Under the pieces are notes generated by a model. That model was given only the letters and a program-made list of their open reading frames with translations. It ran no database searches and had not been told where the DNA came from. A stretch of 64,000 nt of DNA from JAFIFT01 sp020051095 (GTDB lineage Bacteria > Pseudomonadota > Gammaproteobacteria > Legionellales > Legionellaceae): contig NZ_CAXMZT010000004.1 in NCBI RefSeq assembly GCF_964199965.1, positions 256,619 to 320,618 on the forward strand, read 5' to 3'. The position numbers were made by a program, and so were the translations under genes. Numbering within the stretch: position 1 is the first letter of the stretch; each line of letters starts with the position of its first letter. Shown here in pieces: positions 16,736 to 25,973 of this stretch.

Positions 16736-17277
16736 TATCCAGGACCTACGCACGTGCTTTTACTTTCTTCGACAGGTTTCGCCTGAGATATCTGGCGTTG
16801 TTCTTTCCAGAAGGCATTAAAATGACGGCAGGTTGCTGCCAGTCCTAAATTATCTTTTTTAAGAGGAATATATCCAAAAATTTGACGAAAGATGTCAAAA
16901 CTAATGCATCCTGATATCAGTCTTTGATTAAATAAATGCAAAGAATCTTGTGTGTTGTCTTGAAAATCAATATGTCTTTTCATCAAAAATTTCAAATCAC
17001 TTATTCCTCCCAGAATTTTTTGTGGTTTCGATAATGAAAACAAAAAGCCGTAGAGATCATTCAAAAATCCTTTATGTTCTTTAAAATCCACTTGCGTAAT
17101 TTCAGCTGGAAGCTCTTGCAAACACTGCTTCAAACATTTTTTAATTTCATCTTCATTATTATCAAAAATCGTATCGGACTTAGTTTTATCGGAAGAAAAT
17201 CGATAGGTAGTTTTTATCTCATCGTATAAAAATGCGTGTAAGGCTTCTTTTAAAATCGAATTATTTGAATCGCTCAT
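16735..17277 (-). CDS. F-box-like protein, candidate Dot/Icm effector
   Basis: The ATG at 17277 (MSDSNNSILK) has GGAGA upstream and is preferred over an earlier in-frame codon. The product has 180 residues. An F-box-like segment at about 125-157 reads ISFDIFRQIFGYIPL then NLGLAATCRHFNAFW, fitting the alternating Leu/Ile pattern and final C-x-x-F of F-box helices that bind Skp1. Bacterial F-box proteins in amoeba pathogens are secreted and hijack host ubiquitin ligases. Here the box lies at the C-terminus, and the stop codon spans the junction with the abiEii remnant, so a downstream domain may be missing. Confidence 0.6.
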   Translation of the reverse strand: MSDSNNSILKEALHAFLYDEIKTTYRFSSDKTKSDTIFDNNEDEIKKCLKQCLQELPAEITQVDFKEHKGFLNDLYGFLFSLSKPQKILGGISDLKFLMKRHIDFQDNTQDSLHLFNQRLISGCISFDIFRQIFGYIPLKKDNLGLAATCRHFNAFWKEQRQISQAKPVEESKSTCVGPG

Positions 17278-17432
17278 CGTTGTCTCCACAAAATTAAGGT
17301 AAACATTATACAGTATGTGCAATAATAATTCAACTGGTTGGGGTTATATGTTGGTGCAAAACGAAATGGACCTATTGTTGACTTGATCCATGAAAAAGTT
17401 CTTTGCAATCTTGCCTAGGCAACAGCGTTAGA

Positions 17433-17700
17433 GGCCAGACCAAGTTATTCTTTTAATAAACAAAAGGTTATCTCTTAAAATGTCACTATTTTCACTCTTA
17501 AAAGCTAAATATGAAGACTAAATAAGTCTTTTAAGAAGATAAAAAGTTCTGAATCAAAGTATAAACAAATTTTTTCTGGATGATTCTTTTAAAAGTCATT
17601 TTAAACTTTAAAAATAGATTCTAAGAGTAAAAACAAGGGTATTTTATCAGGTATCCTTCTGTTTATTACAAGAATATCTTGGTCTGACCCCGATATACGC
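17433..17700. mobile_element. Divergent 268-bp relative of the family A element
   Basis: The left end GGCCAGACCAAGTTATTC is the imperfect inverse of the right end GAATATCTTGGTCTGACC. The interior keeps ATAGATTCTAAG as in family A, and the length is nearly equal. It is an older or separate subfamily copy. Confidence 0.65.
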
Positions 17701-17758
17701 CCAAGTAGTCCAATATGTTTATAGAGTATTATCACCGTACAAATTGGAGATAATAACG

Positions 17759-17857
17759 ATGGAAAACACCCCTCAGTCCTTAGAATCAGGGAATTTGTAT
17801 TTATTAGATGAAACTTTTATGATGGATGATTATCAGTTTTACGGATTTAGCAAATAA
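17759..17857 (+). CDS. 32-residue ORF upstream of the outer membrane protein
   Basis: The ATG has GGAG about nine bases upstream. The acidic peptide (MENTPQSLES ... QFYGFSK) ends 18 bases before the outer membrane protein start. It could be a leader ORF, a small protein or chance. Family unknown. Confidence 0.4.
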   Translation: MENTPQSLESGNLYLLDETFMMDDYQFYGFSK

Positions 17858-17875
17858 ATTATAAGGATAGAGAAC

Positions 17876-18865
17876 ATGAAGAAATATCTTGCTGTAACCT
17901 TGGTAACTTTAATGGTGCCCGTTTATTCTGGGACCATGAGGTGCGAGGCTAATAATGTTACGGTTCCTTGTCAGGCGACAAAATGGGACTTTGGTTTTCG
18001 GGCGCTTTATCTTAGGCCTTCATATAATAGTGATTATGCCTATGCTTTTCTTGAAAGCTTATTTCAATACAGGCCACCTACTTATTATGAGGTAAAACCA
18101 GACCGGGATTTTGCTTTTCAACTCGAAGGGTCATACCACTTCAATACTGGTAATGATCTTACAGTCAATTGGATTCACTTTGATGATACAACGCACTTTA
18201 ATACATACAATCTACTAACTTCTGAACCGGCTCTTGGAAACCCTATTGTAGCCAACAAACCTGTACTAAAAAATGAACTAGACCAAGCCAATGCCGTTTT
18301 AGGTCAATATGTTGATGTGAGTGAAAGAAAAAAATTCCGTTTCTTTGCTGGCCTTCAAGCAGTAAAAATTGAAAATAATATAACCCTAATACAACAGGTT
18401 GTAGGTTATCCTGCATCTGTATACACAACTCGCAAACAATCTAAATTCAGTGGCGTAGGGCCGACAGCAGGCATTGGCTTTGCTAATCAATTATTCAATA
18501 ATTTTCAGCTCACTTCATTAGGTCAAGCCTCTATTCTTCTGGGAAATTGTGAAACAAAAGCAAGCATAAACGATCCTCGACCTCTTCAGCTTGTCGAAGT
18601 GACTCAATTGAAAGCGTCAAAAGATACCGTTGTACCAGCACTGGAAATTAAAGTAGGTGGTAGCTATATGTTTTCTTTTATAAACGGTATGATGAGTATT
18701 GATGCGGGATATCAATGGATGACCTATTTTAAAGCTGTACCAGGACTTGTGACCAACTACCCTCTGGTTGGTAGTGGCCTTCAAGGCCCAAAAAGATATA
18801 CTGTATCAAACCAAAGCTATGATGGTGTATATGCTGGATTCCACTGGGTTAGTGGTATCGTTTAA
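17876..18865 (+). CDS. Legionella major-outer-membrane-protein family porin-like protein
   Basis: The product has 329 residues. A signal peptide ends near VYSG (about residue 19). A short Cys-containing loop (CEANNVTVPC) is followed by WDFGFRALYLRP, the typical opening of the Legionella MOMP family. The rest alternates polar and hydrophobic residues as in a beta-barrel, with a late strand YAGFHWV that could be the C-terminal membrane strand. AAGGA precedes the ATG. The protein would sit in the outer membrane. The genus carries several paralogues that may act in adhesion or transport; which role this one has is not evident. Confidence 0.87.
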   Translation: MKKYLAVTLVTLMVPVYSGTMRCEANNVTVPCQATKWDFGFRALYLRPSYNSDYAYAFLESLFQYRPPTYYEVKPDRDFAFQLEGSYHFNTGNDLTVNWIHFDDTTHFNTYNLLTSEPALGNPIVANKPVLKNELDQANAVLGQYVDVSERKKFRFFAGLQAVKIENNITLIQQVVGYPASVYTTRKQSKFSGVGPTAGIGFANQLFNNFQLTSLGQASILLGNCETKASINDPRPLQLVEVTQLKASKDTVVPALEIKVGGSYMFSFINGMMSIDAGYQWMTYFKAVPGLVTNYPLVGSGLQGPKRYTVSNQSYDGVYAGFHWVSGIV

Positions 18866-18866
18866 C

Positions 18867-18891
18867 CCTGTATGGCTCCCTACTACAGGGA
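18867..18891. repeat. Hairpin downstream of the outer membrane protein gene
   Basis: CCCTGTA and TACAGGG form a seven-base stem between the converging genes. No T-run follows, so termination is not certain. Confidence 0.4.
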
Positions 18892-19056
18892 CAGTGCATC
18901 GTGAGATACACCTAAGGTTGTGCGGGAGTAGTTGTTTGTGAGAGATCTTACTTGCTTCCATAAATAATCCGGAACTTTACCTTGTTTCTTTCTAGTCTTT
19001 CGCCAATTTTCGAATGCAAACTTGATCGATTCGAGCCTATCAACTTCTTTATTCAT
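18883..19056 (-). CDS. Small insertion-sequence accessory-like protein
   Basis: AAGAGG lies eight bases before the ATG at 19056. The 57-residue product includes FAFENWRKTRKKQGKVPDYL, then WKQVRSLTNNYS. This resembles the first helices of IS66-type accessory (TnpA) and related helix-turn-helix proteins, in which a WR-R-KGK-P--LW pattern is common. No transposase partner is adjacent and the frame ends in the hairpin below the outer membrane protein gene, so it is likely an orphan or truncated element gene. Confidence 0.5.
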   Translation of the reverse strand: MNKEVDRLESIKFAFENWRKTRKKQGKVPDYLWKQVRSLTNNYSRTTLGVSHDALSL

Positions 19057-19545
19057 GAGCCATACCTCTTGGATATTATCGAGGCTATAGGTTAACTAAT
19101 AACGTTGTCTAGAAGCACGCAGGCTTGCCGAAAGCTCAAAAAGCTCGAAAAGAGTATTACTTAATTCCCAAAAGCATGTTAAGGGAGATAGTGTTGATTA
19201 AAATTAAGTGTTATCAAATAATACTAATTGATGCAGGATATAACTAAAAAATAGAAAGTGTCCCCTATGCCCCACACGAATAATTTGAGGTGGGGACGGC
19301 AATATCCCAGTAATGACGCGGGTGCCCCACTTGCCTCAGTTGTCCCGTGTATAATTTATCGATTTGGAACTATTTTACTTAACTGTTTGGGAGCTTATGT
19401 TTCTCTAAAACCTTAAATATATTGAATGCCATCTGTTTGCCATTTCACGATCACAAAGTATAATGCATGATCTAAAATATTCGAATTCTTTGAATAAAAG
19501 GTTATGGATAAGAATTTTTATAGGTTTTATTAAGAAGGTAAAACA
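19057..19545. other. Gap with short decayed coding traces
   Basis: A few short frames are seen but none has a start signal or a recognised motif. The final 50 bases hold the ribosome site for the next gene. Confidence 0.4.
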
Positions 19546-20298
19546 ATGACATTGATTGTAAATTTATCCACTACTCATGATTATTCCATTCAACAAACAG
19601 TTGGTGCGTTTGTCAGGTTATGCAAAGAGCATAGTCATGGTTGCTTGAAAAGCATGCCGGGTTTTTTTGAGGATTCATATAACTATCTTTGGGTGATGAC
19701 TCAATATCAATTAAATTACAAAGAATTGATTGAGCCGTACAAGCTTGGAAAAATTTCTACTGATGCGTTTTTAGAAAATCTTTCAAAAATTTTTCCTTTT
19801 ATGAATGAGTTGAGCAAAGACAGCAGACATGAGCTACTAGCAAAAGCTTGGAATGCAAGTATTCAAATTGGACCAGACAAGCATGATCGATTTGCTTATC
19901 TTGCAGAAAGAGCAAAAGCGGAACCAGTTTACTTAATTTCAAATACAAATAAGTTAAACATCCAAGCCATTATGACGCTTTTCTCGGAAACATTCGCTGA
20001 ATTAAAACTCAACCTTAAAGCAGATATAAGTATTACTCATTCTCAAGAACCTGTTGAAATACTACCAAATATATTTCTGTGCTTATCCTATCGCTATGGT
20101 TCTTTTAAAACCCAGCTGCCTTCTACGACAAGCTTGCTTGACACCTTAGTTAAACAAGCTCGTGATTCAGTTTCAGTTGTTAGTCAATATTCGGGTGATC
20201 TGGAAAGAGCTAAAGAATTGGGTGTTGCCAATGTAATGAAACCAGAAGATTTTTATGGGTCTTCAAATCAATTATCTTTTGATAAAAAGTCTTTATAA
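19546..20298 (+). CDS. HAD-like protein with a degenerate nucleophile motif
   Basis: The product has 250 residues. The order of elements recalls haloacid-dehalogenase-like hydrolases: a first strand with LIVNLSTTHD where DxDGT is expected, a helical cap region, motif II-like PVYLISNTNKLN near 128, and a last SVVSQYSGDLERAKELGVAN near 212 resembling the motif IV/ageing region. The catalytic Asp pair is replaced by Asn-Leu-Ser, so phosphatase activity is doubtful. AGAAGG precedes the ATG. It stands alone and may be a non-catalytic paralogue or effector. The fold call is by pattern only. Confidence 0.45.
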   Translation: MTLIVNLSTTHDYSIQQTVGAFVRLCKEHSHGCLKSMPGFFEDSYNYLWVMTQYQLNYKELIEPYKLGKISTDAFLENLSKIFPFMNELSKDSRHELLAKAWNASIQIGPDKHDRFAYLAERAKAEPVYLISNTNKLNIQAIMTLFSETFAELKLNLKADISITHSQEPVEILPNIFLCLSYRYGSFKTQLPSTTSLLDTLVKQARDSVSVVSQYSGDLERAKELGVANVMKPEDFYGSSNQLSFDKKSL

Positions 20299-20380
20299 AA
20301 TTTCATCTAGCCACTTAAAATAGACAGACACACTTTAATTTATCAAAAATCTTTTTCATTGCAGATGTTGGTATAATTGT

Positions 20381-20420
20381 ATTTGTACATACATTGTACT
20401 AACATTTAATTATACATATA
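20381..20420. promoter_or_regulatory. Probable TacAT operator/promoter
   Basis: GTAC-ATACATT-GTAC and neighbouring ATACATATATAC repeats lie just upstream of the antitoxin start. Such palindromes are where ribbon-helix-helix antitoxins usually autoregulate. Confidence 0.5.
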
Positions 20421-20435
20421 TACGAGTATGCATCT

Positions 20436-20777
20436 ATGGAACCAGTTAAACAAAACGACGATACAAAGCCTAGAAAAAAAAGAGGTGCACCAACTAGAGC
20501 TCGTTCACTTTCAGGAAAATCATCCCGAATTGGATTGAGAATATCCCCTGCCCAAGAAAGAGCTATTAAATTGGCTGCTGAAATAAAGGAGAAATCAGCT
20601 TCTGAGTTTATTTTAGAATCGGCATACCAAGCTGCTGAGCAAACATTGTTAGACCAAAGACTTTTTATGGTGTCCAATGAGAAGTTTGAAAAGTTTTCAA
20701 AGTTGCTTGACAGAGAACCCATGGATAATGAAGGATTGAAAAAATTATTTTCCAAGCCATCACCATGGGATGAATAA
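20436..20777 (+). CDS. DUF1778-type antitoxin (TacA-like)
   Basis: The product has 113 residues. The ribbon-helix-helix domain at about 29-70 reads RIGLRISPAQERAIKLAAE then SASEFILESAYQAAE, typical of DUF1778 antitoxins. A disordered basic N-terminus (KPRKKRGAPTRARS) is longer than usual. The C-terminal tail would wrap the GNAT toxin. Its stop overlaps the toxin start (TAATG), the usual coupled arrangement. It probably represses its own promoter through the upstream palindromes. Confidence 0.88.
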   Translation: MEPVKQNDDTKPRKKRGAPTRARSLSGKSSRIGLRISPAQERAIKLAAEIKEKSASEFILESAYQAAEQTLLDQRLFMVSNEKFEKFSKLLDREPMDNEGLKKLFSKPSPWDE

Positions 20778-21271
20778 TGCTAAAAAAACCAGTCCCTCTT
20801 GATAATAAAATTGAAATCAATAACTTTGATAGTGGCAATCAAAATCTTGATACATGGTTTATAAAAAATGCAAAGCAAGCTGGTGGAAGTGGTTCCGCTA
20901 AAACCTACGTCGTTTTTGATGATGATTCACCTGTTGCTTTTTATAGCTTGACTGTCGGGCAAGTAGAGCAATCTGAGGTATCTAAAAGAATCGCTCACGG
21001 AATGGGAAACTATCCTATTCCTGTGATTATTCTAGCTAAAATGGCGGTCAGCAAAAATTATCAGGGTAAACAAGTAGGCCGGGGCTTGTTACAAGATGCT
21101 ATTAAACGGTCATTGATGGTCGCTAACGAGGTGGGCGTTAGGGCTATCATTACTCACCCAATTGTCGATAAAGCCGAATCATTTTATAAACATTTTGGCT
21201 TTGAAGAATCACCACTAAGAGCAAACCAGCTAGTTCTTCTTTTAAAAGACGCTAAACGAGTATTGTCATAA
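20777..21271 (+). CDS. GNAT-family toxin (TacT-like)
   Basis: The product has 164 residues. It opens with LDTWFIKNAKQAGGSGSAKTYV, characteristic of TacT/AtaT-like acetyltransferases. The acetyl-CoA loop is QGKQVGRGLL near 97-106 and the catalytic-type Tyr is in SFYKHFGFEE near 136. These toxins acetylate the amino group of charged tRNAs and stop translation. Paired with the upstream antitoxin it forms an intact type II module. Confidence 0.9.
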   Translation: MLKKPVPLDNKIEINNFDSGNQNLDTWFIKNAKQAGGSGSAKTYVVFDDDSPVAFYSLTVGQVEQSEVSKRIAHGMGNYPIPVIILAKMAVSKNYQGKQVGRGLLQDAIKRSLMVANEVGVRAIITHPIVDKAESFYKHFGFEESPLRANQLVLLLKDAKRVLS

Positions 21272-21602
21272 TTGCTAAGCTATTTTGTTAAAACAAGTCT
21301 ATATTCTGTTGATAAACTTTTAATTCGTAATTCGCGAATCGCGAATCATATCACCTGCCGAAAAATTACAACTTGAAAATTGATATATAGTGTCCCAACT
21401 GTCCCAAACAGAACAACTCGTTAGGGGTCGGACCAAGATATTTGTTATCCGATCTGCCCCATGTAGATATCTACCATTCTTAGAATAAGAATATCAATAA
21501 GTAATGCTAGATGTGAGCTATAATAAAAAAATCATCCCTGAACCAGAACTCTGATGATTAAATTATCAGGTTTGATACATAAACCAATTTTTAAAGGTGC
21601 CT
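21272..21602. other. Gap with a palindrome and a solo repeat end
   Basis: TTCGCGAATCGCGAA lies near 21340. AGGGGTCGGACCAAGATATTT at about 21424 is an orphan terminus of the family A-like elements. No gene is seen. Confidence 0.5.
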
Positions 21603-23180
21603 ATGAAGCAGAAAACACCAGACTCAAACATTGAGCAATTTAAAACTCAGTTGCGAGATACATTAAAAGACTATGCGGGAGCTCCCCAGTCAGTAGATAT
21701 ATTTGCAGATAATCTCATTAAAAGTGGACTTAAAAGCTGGAATGATTTGAGCAAACAGACTTTGAAATATGGAATACATACTAACCAAGACCTGGAGTTT
21801 TTTTTAGTTGCACATTTTGCTTTTGCTGGTATTGATTCTATAAACAGAAGAGTTGTTGCGCAACTGATTAAACCTAAAATACCTGCAGGAACCAGCCCCA
21901 ATACTGTTTCAGATGACCCTATAGCGAAAAGTATAATTTTTCAACATCAGTTATATATATTACTTTTAAAACAAGCGGGTTCTGATATATCAGTGAAGGA
22001 ATTTATATATAGGATGGTTGATTGTCGGATTTTTAGTTGGGAGGATTTAAAAACACGTACGCAGACGGCAAAGGTTACATCAGCTAAAGAAATGACAGAA
22101 TTTTTAAAAAGTAATATTCTTTCTGATGCTGAGATTCCAGGCCTAAGTTTGAATTCCGTCACCAGTCTAATTCTCGAAAATCCAATATTTAAGCATATCC
22201 CTAGAGCGCATGCGGGTGGAAATTCAATCTCAAAACCAGATGAGGATCCAGTCCAATTCATAAAGGATTTACGTCGGCTTCTAAGGCCATGTGAAGACAG
22301 CTTATCTTTTGACAACTTAGTAGAGAACCTTCAGCGAGAAAATTTAAAGTGCTGGAAAGACTTAAGAGCTCGATTTGGAAAGCATCAAACAGTTCGCAGT
22401 ATGGAAACGGATTTCATTTATCTTGGGCTTTTACGAAATGTACACACCTACTCAGAGTTTCTTGTGAGTCTAATTTTTGGTAGTGATGAGTTCAAAGGCG
22501 TCGCTTTGGGGGCTTATCCTGATGAACCGACACCCTCTACTATACCCCCCGCAAGACCGCCAAATAGTGGTCCAAGTTTTTTTGCACCGTCTGAACGACT
22601 CCCGCTGACTCCATTCGTGCCTACAATTACAAATTTCTTGGGGGAAGGCGGGTTGGGCAAAAAAAATATTGACCTGTTTATAGGCCAATTACCTCAGTTT
22701 AAAGTTACAACAGTATATAGCTTAGGCATGATAGTCAATATGCACGATTCAGTTGACTCTTTATTTGAATATATGGCTCCAGTTTTTGTTCACACCAATA
22801 TAGAATGCATTGAATTATACTCGATATGTGAATTTCTGTTTGAGAATAAATACAGACTCCCAGAAACCACTCATTGGACAGGAAGTAGTAATGGCGAAAC
22901 TCTACTGCAGTTTTTAAGATCACAAGTTGCGGATAGTGAAGAAAATGAGCTTGCAGTGTTATATTTGTATTGGACACTTCAAAACTCAGGACTAGCGAGC
23001 TTGGCTGCCGTCCAGTACTATAGATCTGCCAACTTCGAAACAAATGAACAATTTAAACAATTTCTTCATAATCAGATGCCGAAGGATTTAGATTTTTACG
23101 ATGATGCAGTAATAGATACGCTCTTATATTCTCTTTGTAATAAAGTTTGTCCCGAACCAACACAACAGGTATCACCATAG
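21603..23180 (+). CDS. Large unknown protein with internal repeats, candidate effector
   Basis: The ATG at 21603 follows AAGG by about six bases. The 525-residue product is soluble. Three modules of roughly 75 residues share a pattern: FKTQLRDTL ... LKSWNDL (about 13-47), FQHQLYILL ... FSWEDL (about 116-152) and FIKDLRRLL ... LKCWKDL (about 218-258), each ending in a hydrophobic LI stretch. A Pro-rich linker (about 300-335) separates a C-terminal region. Repeat-built soluble proteins without bacterial housekeeping motifs are typical of Legionella effectors, but the function is unknown. Confidence 0.6.
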   Translation: MKQKTPDSNIEQFKTQLRDTLKDYAGAPQSVDIFADNLIKSGLKSWNDLSKQTLKYGIHTNQDLEFFLVAHFAFAGIDSINRRVVAQLIKPKIPAGTSPNTVSDDPIAKSIIFQHQLYILLLKQAGSDISVKEFIYRMVDCRIFSWEDLKTRTQTAKVTSAKEMTEFLKSNILSDAEIPGLSLNSVTSLILENPIFKHIPRAHAGGNSISKPDEDPVQFIKDLRRLLRPCEDSLSFDNLVENLQRENLKCWKDLRARFGKHQTVRSMETDFIYLGLLRNVHTYSEFLVSLIFGSDEFKGVALGAYPDEPTPSTIPPARPPNSGPSFFAPSERLPLTPFVPTITNFLGEGGLGKKNIDLFIGQLPQFKVTTVYSLGMIVNMHDSVDSLFEYMAPVFVHTNIECIELYSICEFLFENKYRLPETTHWTGSSNGETLLQFLRSQVADSEENELAVLYLYWTLQNSGLASLAAVQYYRSANFETNEQFKQFLHNQMPKDLDFYDDAVIDTLLYSLCNKVCPEPTQQVSP

Positions 23181-23428
23181 CCCGCGTAGCCTTGGAGTAG
23201 ACCCAACGGATAATAAACCCGGATTCGTCACTCGACTAAAAGTCAAGGATAGGATTTGTCCGGGAACTGTAGCTAAAATATAGGAAAAATACAGTCAAAA
23301 TAACACCAACCTCACTTACTTATGGCTTTCCATAAAACTTAAAGCTGCATCAGCCAAAAATGAGGAGCGGTTTTTGATTGAATGACTCTCTATAGACCAA
23401 ACAAAGATTGACAGTCAAATACTTTTTC
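23181..23428. other. Spacer without features
   Basis: Nothing recognisable is seen before the miniature element. Confidence 0.4.
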
Positions 23429-23572
23429 CTTTGTACCGGACAATTTTTTAAAAGCACCGTCGTTGCGAGCTTTGCGAAGCAATCCAGTTCGATCTCTGAA
23501 CAGAAATCTGCTCTAGATTGCTTCACTACGTTCGCAAAGACGGCTTTTTTAAAAAAATTGTCCGGTACAAAG
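23429..23572 (+). mobile_element. 144-bp miniature element (family B), copy 1
   Basis: The ends TTTGTACCGGACAATTTTTT are inverted, and the interior carries GCGAGCTTTGCGAAGCAATCC and its partial mirror. A second copy lies inverted at 42583-42725. Confidence 0.8.
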
Positions 23573-23701
23573 TACTTTTTCAAGTAGGTGTGTCAGATTA
23601 AGTCAAAACTAATTCATTTAATGTATAATATTCCACCCTTGCTCACATTGGAAAGTACGAGAGTGGGATTGGCAGTATCATTATGGGTTTAAGAAAAAAC
23701 A

Positions 23702-24244
23702 TTAATTAAGTGCATTTGAGGATGTTACTTTAGCATCATGGCGCTCAAAGATATCAGCAAACATTTTACCTATGTTTTTTGCTTCTTTAATACTTGCATC
23801 ACAGAGCCGAAGTGTTGGTCTTAAATGTTGCCCCATATTCAAAGAAGATTGGACTTGAGGATTTGCTGGTGTGAAAAGGCTCAAAAATTGTAAAGTCGAC
23901 ATCATTTCTTCTGTAGTCTGGACTAACTGACCTAATTGCTCTCTTTCAGGACCTAGTTGCTTTATTTGCATATCTAGGATTTCAGATTGCTTTTTAAGTG
24001 TCTGAATTTCACTTTCCGAAAAATCACGATCTTTGAGCATTTTAATAAATACAGTTAAATAAACTAACTCAGCAAATTTAAGTTGAATCTCAAAGAGTGG
24101 ATTATTAGAGCGGTCAATAAACGTAAATAAATTCTTAGGAGCAATCATTAATTGCCATATATTGGCATTATTTTTCATTTTTTCTGTAAGATGTTTAGTT
24201 GATGCACTATATGCCTTGTCTCTTAATTGTTGTTCGCTTAACAT
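23702..24244 (-). CDS. Hypothetical coiled-coil protein
   Basis: The ATG at 24244 (MLSEQQLRDK) has GGAG nine bases upstream. The 180-residue product is helical and hydrophilic. The segment at about 85-120 (SEIQTLKKQSEILDMQIKQL) has heptad spacing typical of a coiled coil. There is no signal peptide or enzyme motif. It could be a small effector or structural protein; the family is not recognised. Confidence 0.55.
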   Translation of the reverse strand: MLSEQQLRDKAYSASTKHLTEKMKNNANIWQLMIAPKNLFTFIDRSNNPLFEIQLKFAELVYLTVFIKMLKDRDFSESEIQTLKKQSEILDMQIKQLGPEREQLGQLVQTTEEMMSTLQFLSLFTPANPQVQSSLNMGQHLRPTLRLCDASIKEAKNIGKMFADIFERHDAKVTSSNALN

Positions 24245-24810
24245 ATTTATAATCTCCAATTACGATTTTAAAAGTAACATTATTCAAACTTTCACTAACA
24301 AAGAATAGAGGAAGTTTTATATTTGGAGCACATTGTATAAATAAAAAACCAAAACATCAACACATTTGAATACTTATTAGACATTTATTGACGGATGACC
24401 ATTATTGCCCGCCTGATGTCGAACAACTGTTAAAGAAATTTAAAGTCGGTCAAATGTATATAGCCAATGTGACACAAACCAATGGCTGTTTTTGTGCTGC
24501 GCAAACCAAGACAAAAGTTTACTTAAAAATGGCTAAAGTTTGCCTTCAAACGAATTAGAATATAGATGTAATCAGGTGGGTTCGGTATTCTGGAACAAAA
24601 TTAATGAAAACTAACCCTCTTTCATTTCACAAGCTCTCTGCCACAAGATAAAATTATTAGCGTGGGTCCATCTGCAGATAATGTGGGCCGAGAAAATTAT
24701 AGAATCATTTAATGTGGGTCCAAAATTTTGGATAGACGCAATTAATGTGGTCCCAGTTTGGCGGATGAAAGCGGGGCCGTGTGATTATGAAAGCGAGTCC
24801 TTACAGGTAT
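24245..24810. other. Gap with decayed sequence and insertion-sequence-like ends
   Basis: A 55-codon open frame (about 24387-24559) has no start signal and no recognised family. From 24660 the words AATGTGGGTCC and AATGTGGTCCC repeat three times, like multiple end repeats of an IS21-type element whose genes are gone. Confidence 0.35.
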
Positions 24811-25101
24811 TTACACAAATTTATGGATAGATCCTGCAGTATCACAAACTTGACATTTATAGTCATACAAACTTTTAATATCATTGGCAAGCTTAGTATC
24901 TCTTACCACTCTTAACACAGTTCCGATAGCCCTTTTCTTCTTCCTGGTGTTATAATCCATCTCGACTTGCTCTGGAGATTTTCTATCTGGGTTGTCTCCA
25001 CAATAAACTAGTTTAAACCTGCATATTTTGAATCCACTTTTTCCTATTTCTTCCCAGCTATAAACAACGCTGAATAATCCTGCTTTATAAGAAAGTAGCA
25101 A
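24811..25101 (-). pseudogene. SRA-YDG/HNH endonuclease fragment
   Basis: The frame reads LLSYKAGLFSVVYSWEEIG and KSGFKICRFKLVYCG, matching the end of an SRA-YDG domain. LYDYKCQVCDTAGS follows, the first Cys pair of an HNH nuclease. Both the beginning of the SRA domain and the rest of the HNH are missing. It is a leftover of a modification-dependent restriction enzyme. Confidence 0.65.
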
Positions 25102-25586
25102 AGAATCGAAAACATCTTAATCGATTGGGGAATCCTTCGAATAATACCCAATCGAATCGCGCCTCACGAAATAAGAAAGATCCTTGGCTACTCGTTACCT
25201 CGTTTGATATAAATGAGTATGATGCAAAAAAAATAGTGACTATTTATCGAAAACGAATGCAAATTGAAGAGGAGTTTAGAGATCTCAAAAGCCATCAATA
25301 TGGCTTTGGCTTGCGATACTGCCAATCAAATAGAATCGAGCGAATTAATGTGCTTCTACTCATTGCTGCTCTTGCTTGGTTTCTTTGTTGGATTATTGCT
25401 ATCGCTGCAAAAAACGAAAAAAAACATCTCGATTTTCAAGCTAACTCGATGAATGATGGTGATGTTTTATCTAATATTTATTTAGCATGTCAAATTGTTA
25501 GGCGAGGCATCGGTTTTTCAAAAAGGGTCTTAAACCTCTTTTTGACCGAACTTCAAACCTTGTGTGAGCAACTGAATCATGCTTAA
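25089..25586 (+). pseudogene. IS4-family transposase C-terminal fragment
   Basis: The in-frame sequence contains PWLLVTSFDI, YRKRMQIEEEFRDLKSHQYG and LLLIAALAWFLCWI, the C1 (YREK-like) region of IS4-type DDE transposases with the catalytic Glu. The 5' half is absent and the frame fuses to unrelated sequence at 25089. An IS end lies just downstream (TGTGCAGATCCCTTAGA). Confidence 0.8.
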
Positions 25587-25973
25587 TTTGTGCAGATCCC
25601 TTAGATGCGGGCTACGAAACTGGCGAAAGACGAGAAAGATTATTTATGGAAGCAAGTAAGAGGCCTTACAGGCTGTTACTCCCTATCGAAGATCTGCACA
25701 ACACTTAAAATTAGTCATACTAACAAGAATGACTAAATTATGAATTAGTACCGTAGGTTGGGCCAAGGCCCGACTTACGCTTGCTTGGAATACCAACCCC
25801 TTTGATTCTTCACTTTTGTGAAGCCTTGTCGTCATTACCGGCGATTATCCAGTAGTCTTAGCCCACATTAGCGCAGCGTAGTGTGGGGAACAAACTTCTG
25901 TAATTTCCGAGTAACACTGTATTTTTACAATTAAAAATGATAGTCTACCTCGAATTTTAAACATGGAGTAAAT
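25587..25973. other. Gap with IS end and GTAGGTTGGGCC palindrome
   Basis: TGTGCAGATC at 25600 and its inverse near 25690 look like IS termini. CGTAGGTTGGGCCAAGGCCC at 25752 is a short palindromic repeat also found at 37689. Confidence 0.5.
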
